Shown here: one piece after another, positions 45,711-54,266 of the stretch
Position numbering within the stretch: position 1 is the stretch's first letter
Layout: each line of letters starts with the position of its first letter
Notes under the pieces: model-generated
Seen by the model: the letters and a program-made list of their open reading frames with translations, nothing else
Databases searched by the model: none
What the model was told of the DNA's origin: nothing
NCBI RefSeq assembly: GCF_002843605.1
Contig: NZ_CP025263.1
Location: forward strand, 76,001-140,000
DNA length: 64,000 nt
Origin: Pseudomonas sp. S09G 359
GTDB taxonomy: Bacteria; Pseudomonadota; Gammaproteobacteria; Pseudomonadales; Pseudomonadaceae
Reading direction: 5' to 3'
Made by a program: the position numbers and the translations under genes

Positions 45711-47369
45711 TCAGGGTGAATGCGTGATGTCGGCAATATCTTCGGCGGAGAGCGCGCCGGTGTCAGACGTTTCCAACACTACATAAGCACTGCTACAAAA
45801 CAACGAGTTGAGGCGTTTCATGTCGGCAATCAGCTCCAGGTGCAGAGAACTGGTCTCCAGGCTCTGTACGATCTTGCGTTGCAGGCGGCTCACATGGGCG
45901 TGGGCCAGCCGCCGTTCCTGGGCGCGAAAGCGGCGCTTCTCACGCAGCAATTGGCGTGCGCTTTCCGGGTCGGCGCTGAGGAATACCGACAACCCCAGGC
46001 GCAGGTTGGCGATCAGTTGGCTGTGCAGGCCGCTGAGTTCTTCCAGGCCCACTTCGGAAAACTGCCGGCGCTGGGAGGTTTTCTGCTGCTGGACCTTGCG
46101 CAGCATACGTTCGATCAGGTCACCGGCGAGTTTCAGGTTGATCGACAGCTCGATGATTTCGGCCCAGCGGCGGCTGTCCTGTTCGCTGAGGTCTTCGCGG
46201 GGCATCTGTGCCAGGTAGAGCTTGATCGCACTGTAGAGGGCTTCGACGTCATCGCTGAGGCTGCGCATTTCCTGGGTGATGGCGGTTTGTTTGCCGCGCA
46301 GCACTTCCTGCATGGCAGTGAGCATGTTGTCGATCAGGTCGCCCAGGCGCAGGGTTTCCCGCGCGGCGTTGGCCAGCGCCAGGCTTGGCGTGGTCAGTGC
46401 GGCGAGGTCCAGGTGGCGCGGCTTGGCTTTGCCGTTGACCTCCTCGCGCTCCGGCAGCAACCAGGCGCACAGGCGGGCCATGGGGCCGATGGTGGGTAGC
46501 AGGATCAGGCAGCGGCTGACGTTGTAGAGCAGGTGGAAGGTAATGACCATGCCTTGAGTGCTGTAGTCCAAACCGTCCATCCAGCGTACGAGTGGGTCGA
46601 GCACCGGGATGATCAGCAGCAGGCCGATCAATTTGTACAGCAGGCTGCCCAATGCCACTTGGCGCCCGGCGGCGTTTTGCATGCTGGTGCTGAGAAAGGC
46701 CAGCACGCCGCTGCCGATGTTGGCGCCAATCACCAGGCCGATGGCCACGTGCAAACCAATCACACCGGCGCCGGCCAGGGTTGCCGTGAGCAGGACGGCG
46801 GCCAGGCTGGAGTAGGAAATCATCGCGAACAAGGCGCCGACCAGGGCGTCGAGCAGGATGTCGCCGGTCAACGAGGCGAACAGTACTTTCACGCCTTGGG
46901 CGTGGGTGATCGGCCCGGCGGCTTCAACAATCAGTTGCAAGGCGAGAATGATCAGCCCCAGGCCGATTCCCACGCGCCCCAACTGCCCTGCCCGCGTCTG
47001 TTTGCGCGAGAGGAAGAAGATCACCCCGAGGAAGATCAGCAGCGGCGACAGCCAGGACAGGTCGAATGTCAGCACCCGCGCCATCAGCGCGGTACCGACG
47101 TCGGCACCGAGCATGGTCGCCAGGGCGGGCATCAGGCCCATCAGGCCTTGGCCGACGAAGGAGGTCACCAGCATCGCTGTGGCGTTGCTGCTCTGCACCA
47201 TGGCGGTCACCAGGATACCGGCGACAAAGGCCAGCCAGCGTTTGGACATGTTCTGCCCGATGACGTGGCGCAAGTTGGAGCCGTAGACCCGCAAGATGCC
47301 GGTACGGACGATGTGCGTGCCCCAGATAAGCAGGGTCACGGCGGAAAGCAGATTGAGCAAGGTCAGCAT
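45711..47369 (-). CDS. Na/Pi cotransporter family protein with PhoU-like tail
   Basis: 552 residues. Two repeats of the Na/Pi-cotransporter domain in the first ~300 residues, with the QSSNATAMLV and SYSSLAAVLLTATL signature segments. Residues ~330-530 are a PhoU-like helical domain (AARETLRLGDLIDNML, YSAIKLYLAQMPRED). This architecture is that of YjbB/NptA-type phosphate transporters, often exporters that relieve excess phosphate. Direction of transport cannot be told from sequence. Confidence 0.9.
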   Translation of the reverse strand: MLTLLNLLSAVTLLIWGTHIVRTGILRVYGSNLRHVIGQNMSKRWLAFVAGILVTAMVQSSNATAMLVTSFVGQGLMGLMPALATMLGADVGTALMARVLTFDLSWLSPLLIFLGVIFFLSRKQTRAGQLGRVGIGLGLIILALQLIVEAAGPITHAQGVKVLFASLTGDILLDALVGALFAMISYSSLAAVLLTATLAGAGVIGLHVAIGLVIGANIGSGVLAFLSTSMQNAAGRQVALGSLLYKLIGLLLIIPVLDPLVRWMDGLDYSTQGMVITFHLLYNVSRCLILLPTIGPMARLCAWLLPEREEVNGKAKPRHLDLAALTTPSLALANAARETLRLGDLIDNMLTAMQEVLRGKQTAITQEMRSLSDDVEALYSAIKLYLAQMPREDLSEQDSRRWAEIIELSINLKLAGDLIERMLRKVQQQKTSQRRQFSEVGLEELSGLHSQLIANLRLGLSVFLSADPESARQLLREKRRFRAQERRLAHAHVSRLQRKIVQSLETSSLHLELIADMKRLNSLFCSSAYVVLETSDTGALSAEDIADITHSP

Positions 47370-47537
47370 GCTCGGCCCCCCGTGTGGGTGCGCTCCAAAA
47401 GGAGCGAAGGAAAGTTGCCGCGTGCCGTTCTACGTCTTGTAGTTAAGCTGTAGTTGGCGAATGGGCTCTGCGCCAGCATCGCATAGCTGAAGTTGGGATT
47501 GAAACAAAACTGTCATGAAATCAGCTTTTTGCGGATG

Positions 47538-47566
47538 AAAAAAAGGGGCTCGAGAGCCCCTTTTCA
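47538..47566 (-). terminator. Terminator of the terC gene
   Basis: AAAAGGGGCTCGAGAGCCCC is a near-perfect hairpin, followed on the minus strand by seven Ts. It lies 14 bases behind the stop codon. On the plus strand TTTT follows too, so it may be bidirectional. Confidence 0.9.
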
Positions 47567-47580
47567 GCAGCGGGTCAGGT

Positions 47581-48348
47581 TTATTGACCCGGAATGTCCT
47601 TGCGCAGTTTCACAGGGTCCTGCTGTTTCTTCTTTTTCGCGATGGCCGTACGCATCTTGATGTTCACCGCTTCCACCGCCAGCGAGAACGCCATGGCGAA
47701 GTAGACGTAGCCTTTTGGCACGTGCACATCGAAGGATTCGGCGATCAGCACGGTACCGACTACCAGCAGGAACGACAGCGCGAGCATCTTCAGCGAAGGG
47801 TGCTTGTCGATGAATTCGCTGATGGTGCCGGCAGCCAGCATCATCACCAGCACCGCAACCACGATCGCAGCGACCATGACCGGTACATGGGAAACCATGC
47901 CCACGGCGGTGATCACCGAGTCCAGGGAGAACACGATGTCGATGATGGCGATCTGGATGATGGTGTAGATGAACTTGCCACCGGCGCCCTTCGGCGCGTC
48001 GTTGGTTTCGTTTTCACCTTCCAGGGCGTGGTACATCTCCTGGGAGCTTTTCCACAGCAGGAACAGGCCACCGAAGAACAGGATCAGGTCGCGGCCGGAA
48101 ATGCCCTGGCTGAAGACCACGAACAGGTCGGCGGTCAGTTGCATGACCCAAGTGATCGACAGCAGCAACAGGATTCGCGTGACCATGGCCAGCGCCAGGC
48201 CGAAGATCCGGGTGCGCGCCTGCATATGCTTGGGCATGCGGCTGACCAGGATCGAAATCATGATGATGTTATCGATGCCCAGGACGATCTCGAGAGCCGT
48301 CAGGGTGAAGAAGGCAATCCAGATTTCCGGATTGGTCAGCCATTCCAT
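47581..48348 (-). CDS. TerC family integral membrane protein
   Basis: 255 residues with about seven helices and the TerC-family acidic motifs LEIVLGIDNIIMISIL and DIVFSLDSVITAVGMV, in which the aspartates and asparagine sit inside helices. TerC and its relatives (Alx, YceF type) are linked to manganese or calcium export and to insertion of metal-dependent proteins. This member lacks the tellurium operon context. A short basic tail KKKKQQDPVK ends it. Single gene with its own terminator. Confidence 0.9.
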   Translation of the reverse strand: MEWLTNPEIWIAFFTLTALEIVLGIDNIIMISILVSRMPKHMQARTRIFGLALAMVTRILLLLSITWVMQLTADLFVVFSQGISGRDLILFFGGLFLLWKSSQEMYHALEGENETNDAPKGAGGKFIYTIIQIAIIDIVFSLDSVITAVGMVSHVPVMVAAIVVAVLVMMLAAGTISEFIDKHPSLKMLALSFLLVVGTVLIAESFDVHVPKGYVYFAMAFSLAVEAVNIKMRTAIAKKKKQQDPVKLRKDIPGQ

Positions 48349-48416
48349 GTGTATTCCTTTGAGCGAGTGTTAAACCGCGCAAGCTGCAGCGCCGCGCGGT
48401 GAGTGAGTCGGTACGA

Positions 48417-49724
48417 TTATAGAGTGCTGAACAGCGGAAAAATCCCCATCAGCAACGCGGCGAACATTATGCACAGGCACACCAGTACTGCCCACTTCAG
48501 GGTGAAGCGCTGGTGATCGCCAAATTCGATACCGGCCAGGGCTACCAGCAGATAGGTCGAGGGTACCAGCGGGCTGAGCAAGTGCACGGGCTGGCCGACA
48601 ATGGAGGCGCGGGCCATTTCCACGGCGCTGATGCCGTAGTGGCTGGCGGCTTCAGCGAGTACCGGCAGTACGCCATAGTAGAACGCATCGTTGGACATGA
48701 AGAAGGTGAACGGCATGCTCACCAGCGCGGTGATCACGGCCAGGTAAGGGCCCATCGCATCGGGGATGACGGTCAGCAGGCTCTTGGACATGGCATCGAC
48801 CATGCCGGTGCCCGACAGAATGCCGGTGAAGATACCCGCAGCGAAGATCAACCCTACAACCGCCAGTACACTGCCGGCGTGGGCGGCGACGCGGTCTTTC
48901 TGCATTTGCAGGCACGGGTAGTTGACGATCATCGCGATACTGAACGCCACCATGAACAGCACCGGCAGCGGCAACAGGCCGGCGATCAGGGCGCACATCA
49001 GGACGAAGGTCAGGGCGCCGTTGAACCAGATCAGCTTTGGACGGCGGGCGTCCGGGAATTGCGACACGCTGATTTCGCTGTGATCGACGTCATCGCCTTG
49101 CAGGTGCAGTTCGCCAAGGCGCGCACGTTCGCGCTTGCCGTACATGTAGGCGATTACCAGGATTGCCACCACACCAGCAGCCATGGCCGGGATCATCGGT
49201 ACGAAGATGTCCGACGGGTCCACATGCAACGCACTGGCCGCGCGGGCGGTCGGGCCACCCCACGGCGTCATGTTCATCACGCCGCCGGCGAGGATGATCA
49301 GGCCGGCCATGATCCGCGGGCTCATGCCGATACGCTGGTACAGCGGCAGCATCGCCGCCACGCAGATCATGTAGGTGGTGGCGCCGTCGCCATCGAGGGA
49401 CACCACCAGGGCCAGCACGGCTGTACCGACTGAGACTTTCAGCGGGTCGCCCTTGACCATCTTGAGGATCTTGCGCACAGCCGGGTCGAACAGGCCGGAG
49501 TCGATCATCAGGGCAAAGTAGAGGATGGCGAACATCAGCATCACGCCGGTCGGCGCGAGCTTGGTGATGCCCGCGAGCATCATCGGGCCGATCTCCGGTG
49601 CAAAGCCACCAAACAGGGCGAACAGGATCGGCACAATGATCAACGCGATCAGCGCGGACAGGCGCTTGGTCATGATCAGATACATGAACGTGATGACCAT
49701 GGCAAAGCCAAGGAAAGTCAGCAT
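48417..49724 (-). CDS. CitMHS family citrate transporter
   Basis: 435 residues with about 11 helices, member of the CitMHS (metal-citrate:proton) group. LDGDGATTYMICVAAMLPLYQR and GGVMNMTPWGGPTARAASAL are the first-repeat motifs, and MPFTFFMSNDAFYYGVLPVL is the mirrored second-repeat motif. The ATG at 49724 has TGGAG upstream. Substrate is probably citrate with a divalent cation. No two-component regulator is adjacent. Confidence 0.92.
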   Translation of the reverse strand: MLTFLGFAMVITFMYLIMTKRLSALIALIIVPILFALFGGFAPEIGPMMLAGITKLAPTGVMLMFAILYFALMIDSGLFDPAVRKILKMVKGDPLKVSVGTAVLALVVSLDGDGATTYMICVAAMLPLYQRIGMSPRIMAGLIILAGGVMNMTPWGGPTARAASALHVDPSDIFVPMIPAMAAGVVAILVIAYMYGKRERARLGELHLQGDDVDHSEISVSQFPDARRPKLIWFNGALTFVLMCALIAGLLPLPVLFMVAFSIAMIVNYPCLQMQKDRVAAHAGSVLAVVGLIFAAGIFTGILSGTGMVDAMSKSLLTVIPDAMGPYLAVITALVSMPFTFFMSNDAFYYGVLPVLAEAASHYGISAVEMARASIVGQPVHLLSPLVPSTYLLVALAGIEFGDHQRFTLKWAVLVCLCIMFAALLMGIFPLFSTL

Positions 49725-49980
49725 AGGAATACTCCAGGCGTAGCGCGGCTAGGGAATGGCGAACCGGGAGGGGTCAGCGCAGAACGAAAGGCACGAGGCG
49801 TACGGGTGGAGTTGGGGCAAACAGGCGGGTACGAGCGGACATCAGGATCACCATTGTTGTTGTTAACGGCCGGTCTGTTGCCGGCAGTGGGGGCGATCCT
49901 AGACGGGGAAGCTTTCAGCCAGCTTTCGCCGGCCAAACCGATGATGAAGGCCGACACGCGGTCGTTGGATGTATGTAGAT
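49725..49980. other. Upstream region of the citrate transporter gene
   Basis: No gene. On the minus strand AACAACAACAA (49854-49864) resembles the A-rich Crc/Hfq motif AAnAAnAA, which in Pseudomonas marks carbon-catabolite repression targets, but it lies ~130 bases before the start codon, not at the ribosome binding site. Nothing else recognised. Confidence 0.3.
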
Positions 49981-49982
49981 CA

Positions 49983-50087
49983 AAATGTGGGAGCGGGCTT
50001 GCTCGCGAATGCAGTCTGCCAGTTGATGATGCATCGACTGCCAGTCCGCTTTCGCGGGCAAGCCCGCTCCCACATTTGGATTGTGTT
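49983..50087. repeat. REPIN doublet, GCGGGCTTGCTCGCG type
   Basis: AAATGTGGGAGCGGGCTTGC arm at 49983 and its inverted partner ending at 50087 (slightly diverged: GCCCGC in place of GCTCGC). Heads outside. Lies behind the DUF4105 operon and may end its transcript. Confidence 0.9.
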
Positions 50088-50099
50088 TAGACGTAGGCG

Positions 50100-52061
50100 T
50101 CAGGGCAGCTCGAGGCCGCCCGCTGCCTTGTGCAGCTTGCGCAAATGCTCGCCGACTTGCTTGAGGTTGGCTTCACAGGCAGCAATCTCGGCAGCGCGGG
50201 ACGGGTCCAGCAGCGCCCTCACCTCTTTATCCAGCTCGCCGGTCAGCGATTGCAGCTGCTTCTGGCGCTCGGCGCTTTCCGATTCCAGGCGCTCGGACTC
50301 CGACGCTTGCGGCAGGCCGTAGCCGCCGCTGCCGAGCAGTTCTGCCGGGCGGCTGAGGAACCCGCTGTTGGCGAGGATCTGTTGCAGCGTGGCGTTGGCC
50401 TTCTCCATGCCGCCGTTTTTCAGCTCGCGGGCCCCGAGGTAGCGTTGCTTCACTTCGTCCTGGGCCAGCATCAACTGTTTGCGAAAGCTCGCCTGCTCCA
50501 GCAGCAACAATGCGGCGCTGGTGCGCAGGTCGGCCTGGTCGAACCATTGGCGGCGCTCTGCGGCGCTCAGGGACAGCCAGTCTTCGACCTGGGTCTGTTT
50601 GATCGGCAGGTGTTTGCGCAGCACATCGAACATCGCCTGGTAGCGTTCGCGGAACGAGTCGAAGTGGTAACCCAGGCGCAACGCCTCGCGTTTGTCATTG
50701 AGTACGCTGGTATCCGCCAACCCACGGGCTTGTAACACTTCGAGCAGGCCATTGGGGGTGATGTTGTCCAGCCCGGTCAGTTGCGGGTTGGCGCTGCCGC
50801 TGCGCAACAGTTTCAGGCTTTCGACGGCACAGTTGTTGGACAGGAAGAAGTAGCTGCCGTCGTAGCTCCAGTGCATTTCGGCGGCGTGCTCGACGGTGTC
50901 GTTGATTTCCTGGCGCGTCAGTTTCAATGGCACCGACGCCAGGCCGCGCAGTTCGGTCTTGGTGTATTCGTCGATCACCTGGGCCAGCGGCAGTACAAAC
51001 AGGCGTGATGGGTATTTGCCCACCAGGCCATCCCAGCTCGACAGTTGTACGTCACCGACAAACGCGCGGTAGGACAACACCAGGTGCTGGTCCAGGTCCA
51101 GCCGGCAATCCGGGCCACGCGGGCGGCCCGGCGCGCAGATCACCAGGCGCAGCATGCTGTGGCCCCAGCGGCTTACCAGGTTCTGGTTGGCTTCGGCCAG
51201 CAGGTAGTCGATTTCGTAGACGCGCTCCGGGTCGACATGGCCCAGGGGCGTCTTGGCGAAATCATTACCGGCGTTGAGGAACGCGTAGCTCTTGGCGCAG
51301 GTGTCTTGGTCGGGCGGGGCCCAGCCGAAGTGTTCCTGGTAATAGCGGAACAGCGCGGGGCGCCGGCAGGCGTAGCTTGGGTCGAGGAGGAAGTACTCCA
51401 TGTTGACCGCGACGAATTCCAGCGGGCTGGTGGTTTCGTAGATATCCGGGCTGCGCGCGATCTGGCGGTTGTGCTGTTCGCGTTCGCCACGACGGCCGAC
51501 ATATTGCGGCCAACCGGCGAGGTCCAGCAGGCGCGGGTCGTCACTGAGGGTGAAGCGCCGGTCGTTCTGGCCACGGCATTGGTCGGGCAGGCCGATCAGG
51601 CCGGTGATGTTGTTCTGGCGGCTGCAACGATTGATCAGCGCGCGCTCGTCCTTGGGCCACAAGCGCGCACGGTCATAAATGTGGGTCAGTTCATGCAGCA
51701 CGGTGGCGAGCATTTCCCGGCGCACGGTGCCGTGGGGGCGATTGGTTTTCCGGGTGGCGGCACTGCCGTCGGTCAGGCTGGCGAGCAGGTTGCGGTTGAG
51801 GTCCAGTTCGGACACCAGGGAGGCCTGGCCGTAGGCGTTCTCGGGCATCTTGTCGGTCCAGCCGACATCGATGGTGCGGTCCAGCTGTTCGATAAAGCGC
51901 GGCGGCAGTGAGCGCATCGCTTCATCGAGCAATGCCTGGCTGGCATGCTGTTCCGCCGGGCTCAAGCCATCGGGCTTGAGCCGCAGTTGCAGGCTGGCCT
52001 GGGCTGCGCTCGCACACAGCAGCACAGTCCCGGCCAAGAGCCAGGCGGTAAGGCGCCTCAC
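50100..52061 (-). CDS. Secreted DUF4105 protein with HExxH N-terminal domain (653 aa)
   Basis: Signal peptide of about 22 residues. The N-terminal domain (to ~270) has HELTH at 123-127, the zinc-binding signature of metallopeptidases, with acidic residues further on. The middle (about 290-450) is a DUF4105 domain, related to papain-like/NlpC-type folds, with a possible catalytic cysteine in FFLSNNCAVESLKLL. The C-terminal ~190 residues are helical and coiled-coil-like. A GTG start overlaps the stop of the third DUF2388 gene by four bases, so this is the last gene of a four-gene operon. No function is known. A two-domain envelope hydrolase is my inference. Confidence 0.85.
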   Translation of the reverse strand: MRRLTAWLLAGTVLLCASAAQASLQLRLKPDGLSPAEQHASQALLDEAMRSLPPRFIEQLDRTIDVGWTDKMPENAYGQASLVSELDLNRNLLASLTDGSAATRKTNRPHGTVRREMLATVLHELTHIYDRARLWPKDERALINRCSRQNNITGLIGLPDQCRGQNDRRFTLSDDPRLLDLAGWPQYVGRRGEREQHNRQIARSPDIYETTSPLEFVAVNMEYFLLDPSYACRRPALFRYYQEHFGWAPPDQDTCAKSYAFLNAGNDFAKTPLGHVDPERVYEIDYLLAEANQNLVSRWGHSMLRLVICAPGRPRGPDCRLDLDQHLVLSYRAFVGDVQLSSWDGLVGKYPSRLFVLPLAQVIDEYTKTELRGLASVPLKLTRQEINDTVEHAAEMHWSYDGSYFFLSNNCAVESLKLLRSGSANPQLTGLDNITPNGLLEVLQARGLADTSVLNDKREALRLGYHFDSFRERYQAMFDVLRKHLPIKQTQVEDWLSLSAAERRQWFDQADLRTSAALLLLEQASFRKQLMLAQDEVKQRYLGARELKNGGMEKANATLQQILANSGFLSRPAELLGSGGYGLPQASESERLESESAERQKQLQSLTGELDKEVRALLDPSRAAEIAACEANLKQVGEHLRKLHKAAGGLELP

Positions 52062-52378
52062 AGCGCGAGGATAGCTTCGGCGAGGGTCTGGTCGCTGGCG
52101 TCGCGGGCTTCCGGCAGGCGGGTGCGCAGGGTGTCGAAGGCCGCTTCCAGTTGCGCACCGCGGATTTCACCGTTGGTGGCGACGAAACTGGCGGCGTCAT
52201 CGTGGGCTTCACGCACGACCTTGGAGTCGCGGATGGAAGTGGTGGTGTCCGAGGTGAAATCAATGGTGCGGCCAGAGGCGCGAACAATGATGTTACTGGT
52301 GGCCACCAGGGTGTGTGCCTGGGCAACGTCGGCCAACAATAGCAGGCCTAGGGTGGCGGCGATCAGCGGGCTACGCAT
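52058..52378 (-). CDS. DUF2388 protein, third tandem copy (106 aa)
   Basis: Small secreted protein: signal peptide of about 21 residues (LADVAQA), then the DUF2388 core with TTSIRDSKVVREAHDDAASF, GEIRGAQLEAAF and the ending TLAEAILAL. 106 residues, the same length as its two upstream paralogues. Stop overlaps the start of the DUF4105 gene, showing close coupling. Function unknown. Confidence 0.88.
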   Translation of the reverse strand: MRSPLIAATLGLLLLADVAQAHTLVATSNIIVRASGRTIDFTSDTTTSIRDSKVVREAHDDAASFVATNGEIRGAQLEAAFDTLRTRLPEARDASDQTLAEAILAL

Positions 52379-52417
52379 GGAATAACTCCAAAGACAAAGA
52401 TGGAAATACGAAGATGA

Positions 52418-52738
52418 TTATTGGACGAGAATTGCCTGCGCCAGTTCAAGGTCGCTGGCGTTAAGTTTTGGTTGGGTGCGGCGCAGGTAATCCAGTGCCG
52501 ATTCCAACCGTGCTCCGCGCCATTCACCGCCAGTTGCGATGAACGTGGCCGCGTCATCCCGGGCCGCCACGATCACTTTCCGGTCAAAGGGCGCGGAGGT
52601 CACCTTGCTGGTGGCGTACGCGCTCGCGACGGTGCTCTGGGTGGTCAGGTCAAAGGCCAAAGCCATTGGCGACCCGCAGGCAAAAAACAACACAGGGCCG
52701 ATTAATAGACGGTATGAAAAAGCCATGGGACTCGACAA
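52418..52738 (-). CDS. DUF2388 protein, second tandem copy (106 aa)
   Basis: 106 residues with a signal peptide of about 28 residues and a diverged core: TQSTVASAYATSKVTSAPFD replaces the usual start, then RKVIVAARDDAATFIA, WRGARLESALDYLRR and LELAQAILVQ. It is the most divergent of the three paralogues. Separated by 39 bases from the third copy. Confidence 0.85.
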   Translation of the reverse strand: MSSPMAFSYRLLIGPVLFFACGSPMALAFDLTTQSTVASAYATSKVTSAPFDRKVIVAARDDAATFIATGGEWRGARLESALDYLRRTQPKLNASDLELAQAILVQ

Positions 52739-52828
52739 CTGAAAACGAGCGCCAAGGCTAGCGCAATGCCCGGGCGAGAGCCAGTGAAGGTGTCAGGGAG
52801 CGGCCGGCGCGCCCTGACGCGCTTCGGG

Positions 52829-53149
52829 TCAGATGGCCAGGATGGCCTGGGCCAGTTGTGCGTCAGTCGCGGTGTTCAGTTGTGGCGCTTGCTGGCGGAT
52901 CTGGGCCAGCGCGCTTTCCAGCTTCACGCCACGAATGGCGCCTTGGCTGGCGACAAAGCTGGCGGCGTCGTCACGGGCGGCGCGCACGACTTTGTTGTCA
53001 CGCAGGGAGGACGTGGCATCGGAGGTGGCGTCGGAAGTGGCTTTCAGCGCACCGACGATAGAGTCGGTGGTCACGATGAAGCTCGTCGCGTTGACGTTGG
53101 CAGCCAGGGCCAACAGAGTGGCGGCGCTGAGCAGGCGAAGACGGGACAT
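52829..53149 (-). CDS. DUF2388 protein, first tandem copy (106 aa)
   Basis: 106 residues: signal peptide (about 21, ANVNA) and core with SDATSDATSSLRDNKVVRAA, RDDAASFVASQGAIRGVKLE and the ending AQLAQAILAI. AGGAGTCACTCC gives a strong ribosome binding site. First gene of the operon with the other two copies and the DUF4105 protein. A 90-base gap to the second copy could hold an internal signal. Confidence 0.88.
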   Translation of the reverse strand: MSRLRLLSAATLLALAANVNATSFIVTTDSIVGALKATSDATSDATSSLRDNKVVRAARDDAASFVASQGAIRGVKLESALAQIRQQAPQLNTATDAQLAQAILAI

Positions 53150-53286
53150 GGAGTGACTCCTGTAGATGAACGGATAAGGCGGCGCAGGTCAGCCATTGAG
53201 GATCAGACGCATGCTCTACGCGGTTCGCCACGTGGTGGGTTGGATATTAAGCCGCCGCTTATCCGTTCGGATAGCCTCTTGACTGC

Positions 53287-53472
53287 CTAGTCACGCCAGA
53301 ACGGCTTGGCCAATTCCGTCATCCGCTCGCCGTGGCTGATGCCGAGGTCGGACAGTTCGCGCGGATCCAGCTGCGCCAGCTGGCGTCTTTCGTAGGCGTG
53401 GCGCGCCCATTTGGCCAGCAGGGAGAGCGTGCTGCGTAACAATCGCCTGTGCAGAGTGAGTTGGATAGCCAT
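53287..53472 (-). CDS. DUF1127 small protein (61 aa)
   Basis: 61 residues, very basic, with the DUF1127 (YjiS-like) pattern RRQLAQLDPRELSDLGIS followed by a short tail ending KPFW. Proteins of this family bind RNA or influence phosphate and carbon metabolism in other bacteria. The role here is unknown. TGTAC-type repeats lie about 80-115 bases upstream of the start. Paralogue of the gene at 53733. Confidence 0.85.
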   Translation of the reverse strand: MAIQLTLHRRLLRSTLSLLAKWARHAYERRQLAQLDPRELSDLGISHGERMTELAKPFWRD

Positions 53473-53551
53473 GGTGAGAGCCTTTCATGAGGTCTTGGTA
53501 CACCATCTTGGGCGAGCGGCTTTGACCGTTACAGATACACCAGAGTTAAAT

Positions 53552-53587
53552 TGTACTGTTTAACTGTTTTGTTTTTTAAACTGTACC
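53552..53587. promoter_or_regulatory. TGTAC operator-like cluster upstream of first DUF1127 gene
   Basis: TGTACTGT (53552-53559), AACTGTTTT (53562-53570) and ACTGTACC (53580-53587) within 36 bases of AT-rich DNA. The same motif recurs in front of the second DUF1127 gene. Confidence 0.5.
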
Positions 53588-53640
53588 GGTTGTTACGAAC
53601 GGCTACTGTTCAATCGCTGAAAACCCGGATCTCGGAAACA

Positions 53641-53677
53641 ACAAAGCCCGCCTCCGGTTACCCGGGGCGGGCTTTGT
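53641..53677. terminator. Terminator between the two DUF1127 genes
   Basis: ACAAAGCCCGCC and GGCGGGCTTTGT form a perfect 12-bp stem with a 13-base loop. On the minus strand CTTTGTTGTTTCC follows, so it would end the transcript of the gene at 53733. On the plus strand TTTTG follows. Confidence 0.85.
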
Positions 53678-53732
53678 TTTGACAAATCAGTGCTGGCAGT
53701 GGACCCGTTGGGTCAGGGCCAGCGAGCGCCAA

Positions 53733-53948
53733 TTAGCGCCAGAACGGCTTGCTCAGCTCTTCGTAGCGTTGAGCTTCGCTGATACCGGCGTCAGCCAGCA
53801 GACGCGAATCCAGGCGAGCCAGTTGGTGGCGGCTGGAGATGCGGCGCTGCCACAACATCAGGTTGGCGAGAACGCGCAAAGGCATGGAAGCCTGGGTGTT
53901 TACAGCTTTTTCTTCGAAGAACAGTTCGGAACTGAGTGTACGTTCCAT
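53733..53948 (-). CDS. DUF1127 small protein (71 aa)
   Basis: 71 residues. The acidic N-terminus MERTLSSELFFEEK is followed by RRISSRHQLARLDSRLLADA and a tail ending LSKPFWR, the DUF1127 pattern. A clear ribosome binding site (GGAAGGAT) precedes the ATG. Its upstream region holds the larger TGTAC cluster at 54031-54196. The C-terminal KPFW is shared with the other copy. Confidence 0.87.
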   Translation of the reverse strand: MERTLSSELFFEEKAVNTQASMPLRVLANLMLWQRRISSRHQLARLDSRLLADAGISEAQRYEELSKPFWR

Positions 53949-54030
53949 GATGACATCCTTCCGCTTGTGGCGGGATTAGGTAGTGGTTTAACTGATGCCA
54001 ATGATCCTCCTCCGGCGCAAGACTCTCTAG

Positions 54031-54196
54031 ATACAGTTCACCTGTATTGTGAGGGGCCAGTTAACTGTTTAAAGGGGCTGTACTGTACGAAATTGGGGCA
54101 ACTGTACCTGTCCGCACTGAAACAGTGCGAAATAGGCGGTTTTGGTTAGATGTGTAGGATATTACAGTAGGAAATGACCGGTACAGCAGTACAGTT
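54031..54196. promoter_or_regulatory. TGTAC operator-like cluster upstream of second DUF1127 gene
   Basis: At least seven copies of an ACTGTAC-like word on both strands: ATACAGTT (54031), CTGTAT (54042), AACTGTTT (54063), CTGTACTGTAC (54078-54088), ACTGTACC (54101), TTACAGTAG (about 54162), GTACAG (54181), GTACAGTT (54189), plus the inverted repeat GCACTG-AAA-CAGTGC (54114-54128). Its 166 bases lie mostly within a gap that serves only the DUF1127 gene. It is typical of a dimeric regulator with repeated sites. Confidence 0.55.
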
Positions 54197-54266
54197 TTTT
54201 CAAAAACTTCGAGCGATACCGCCAAGCTGATGAAACTGTGTTTGCATCAGCTCGGATCTGTATCAA

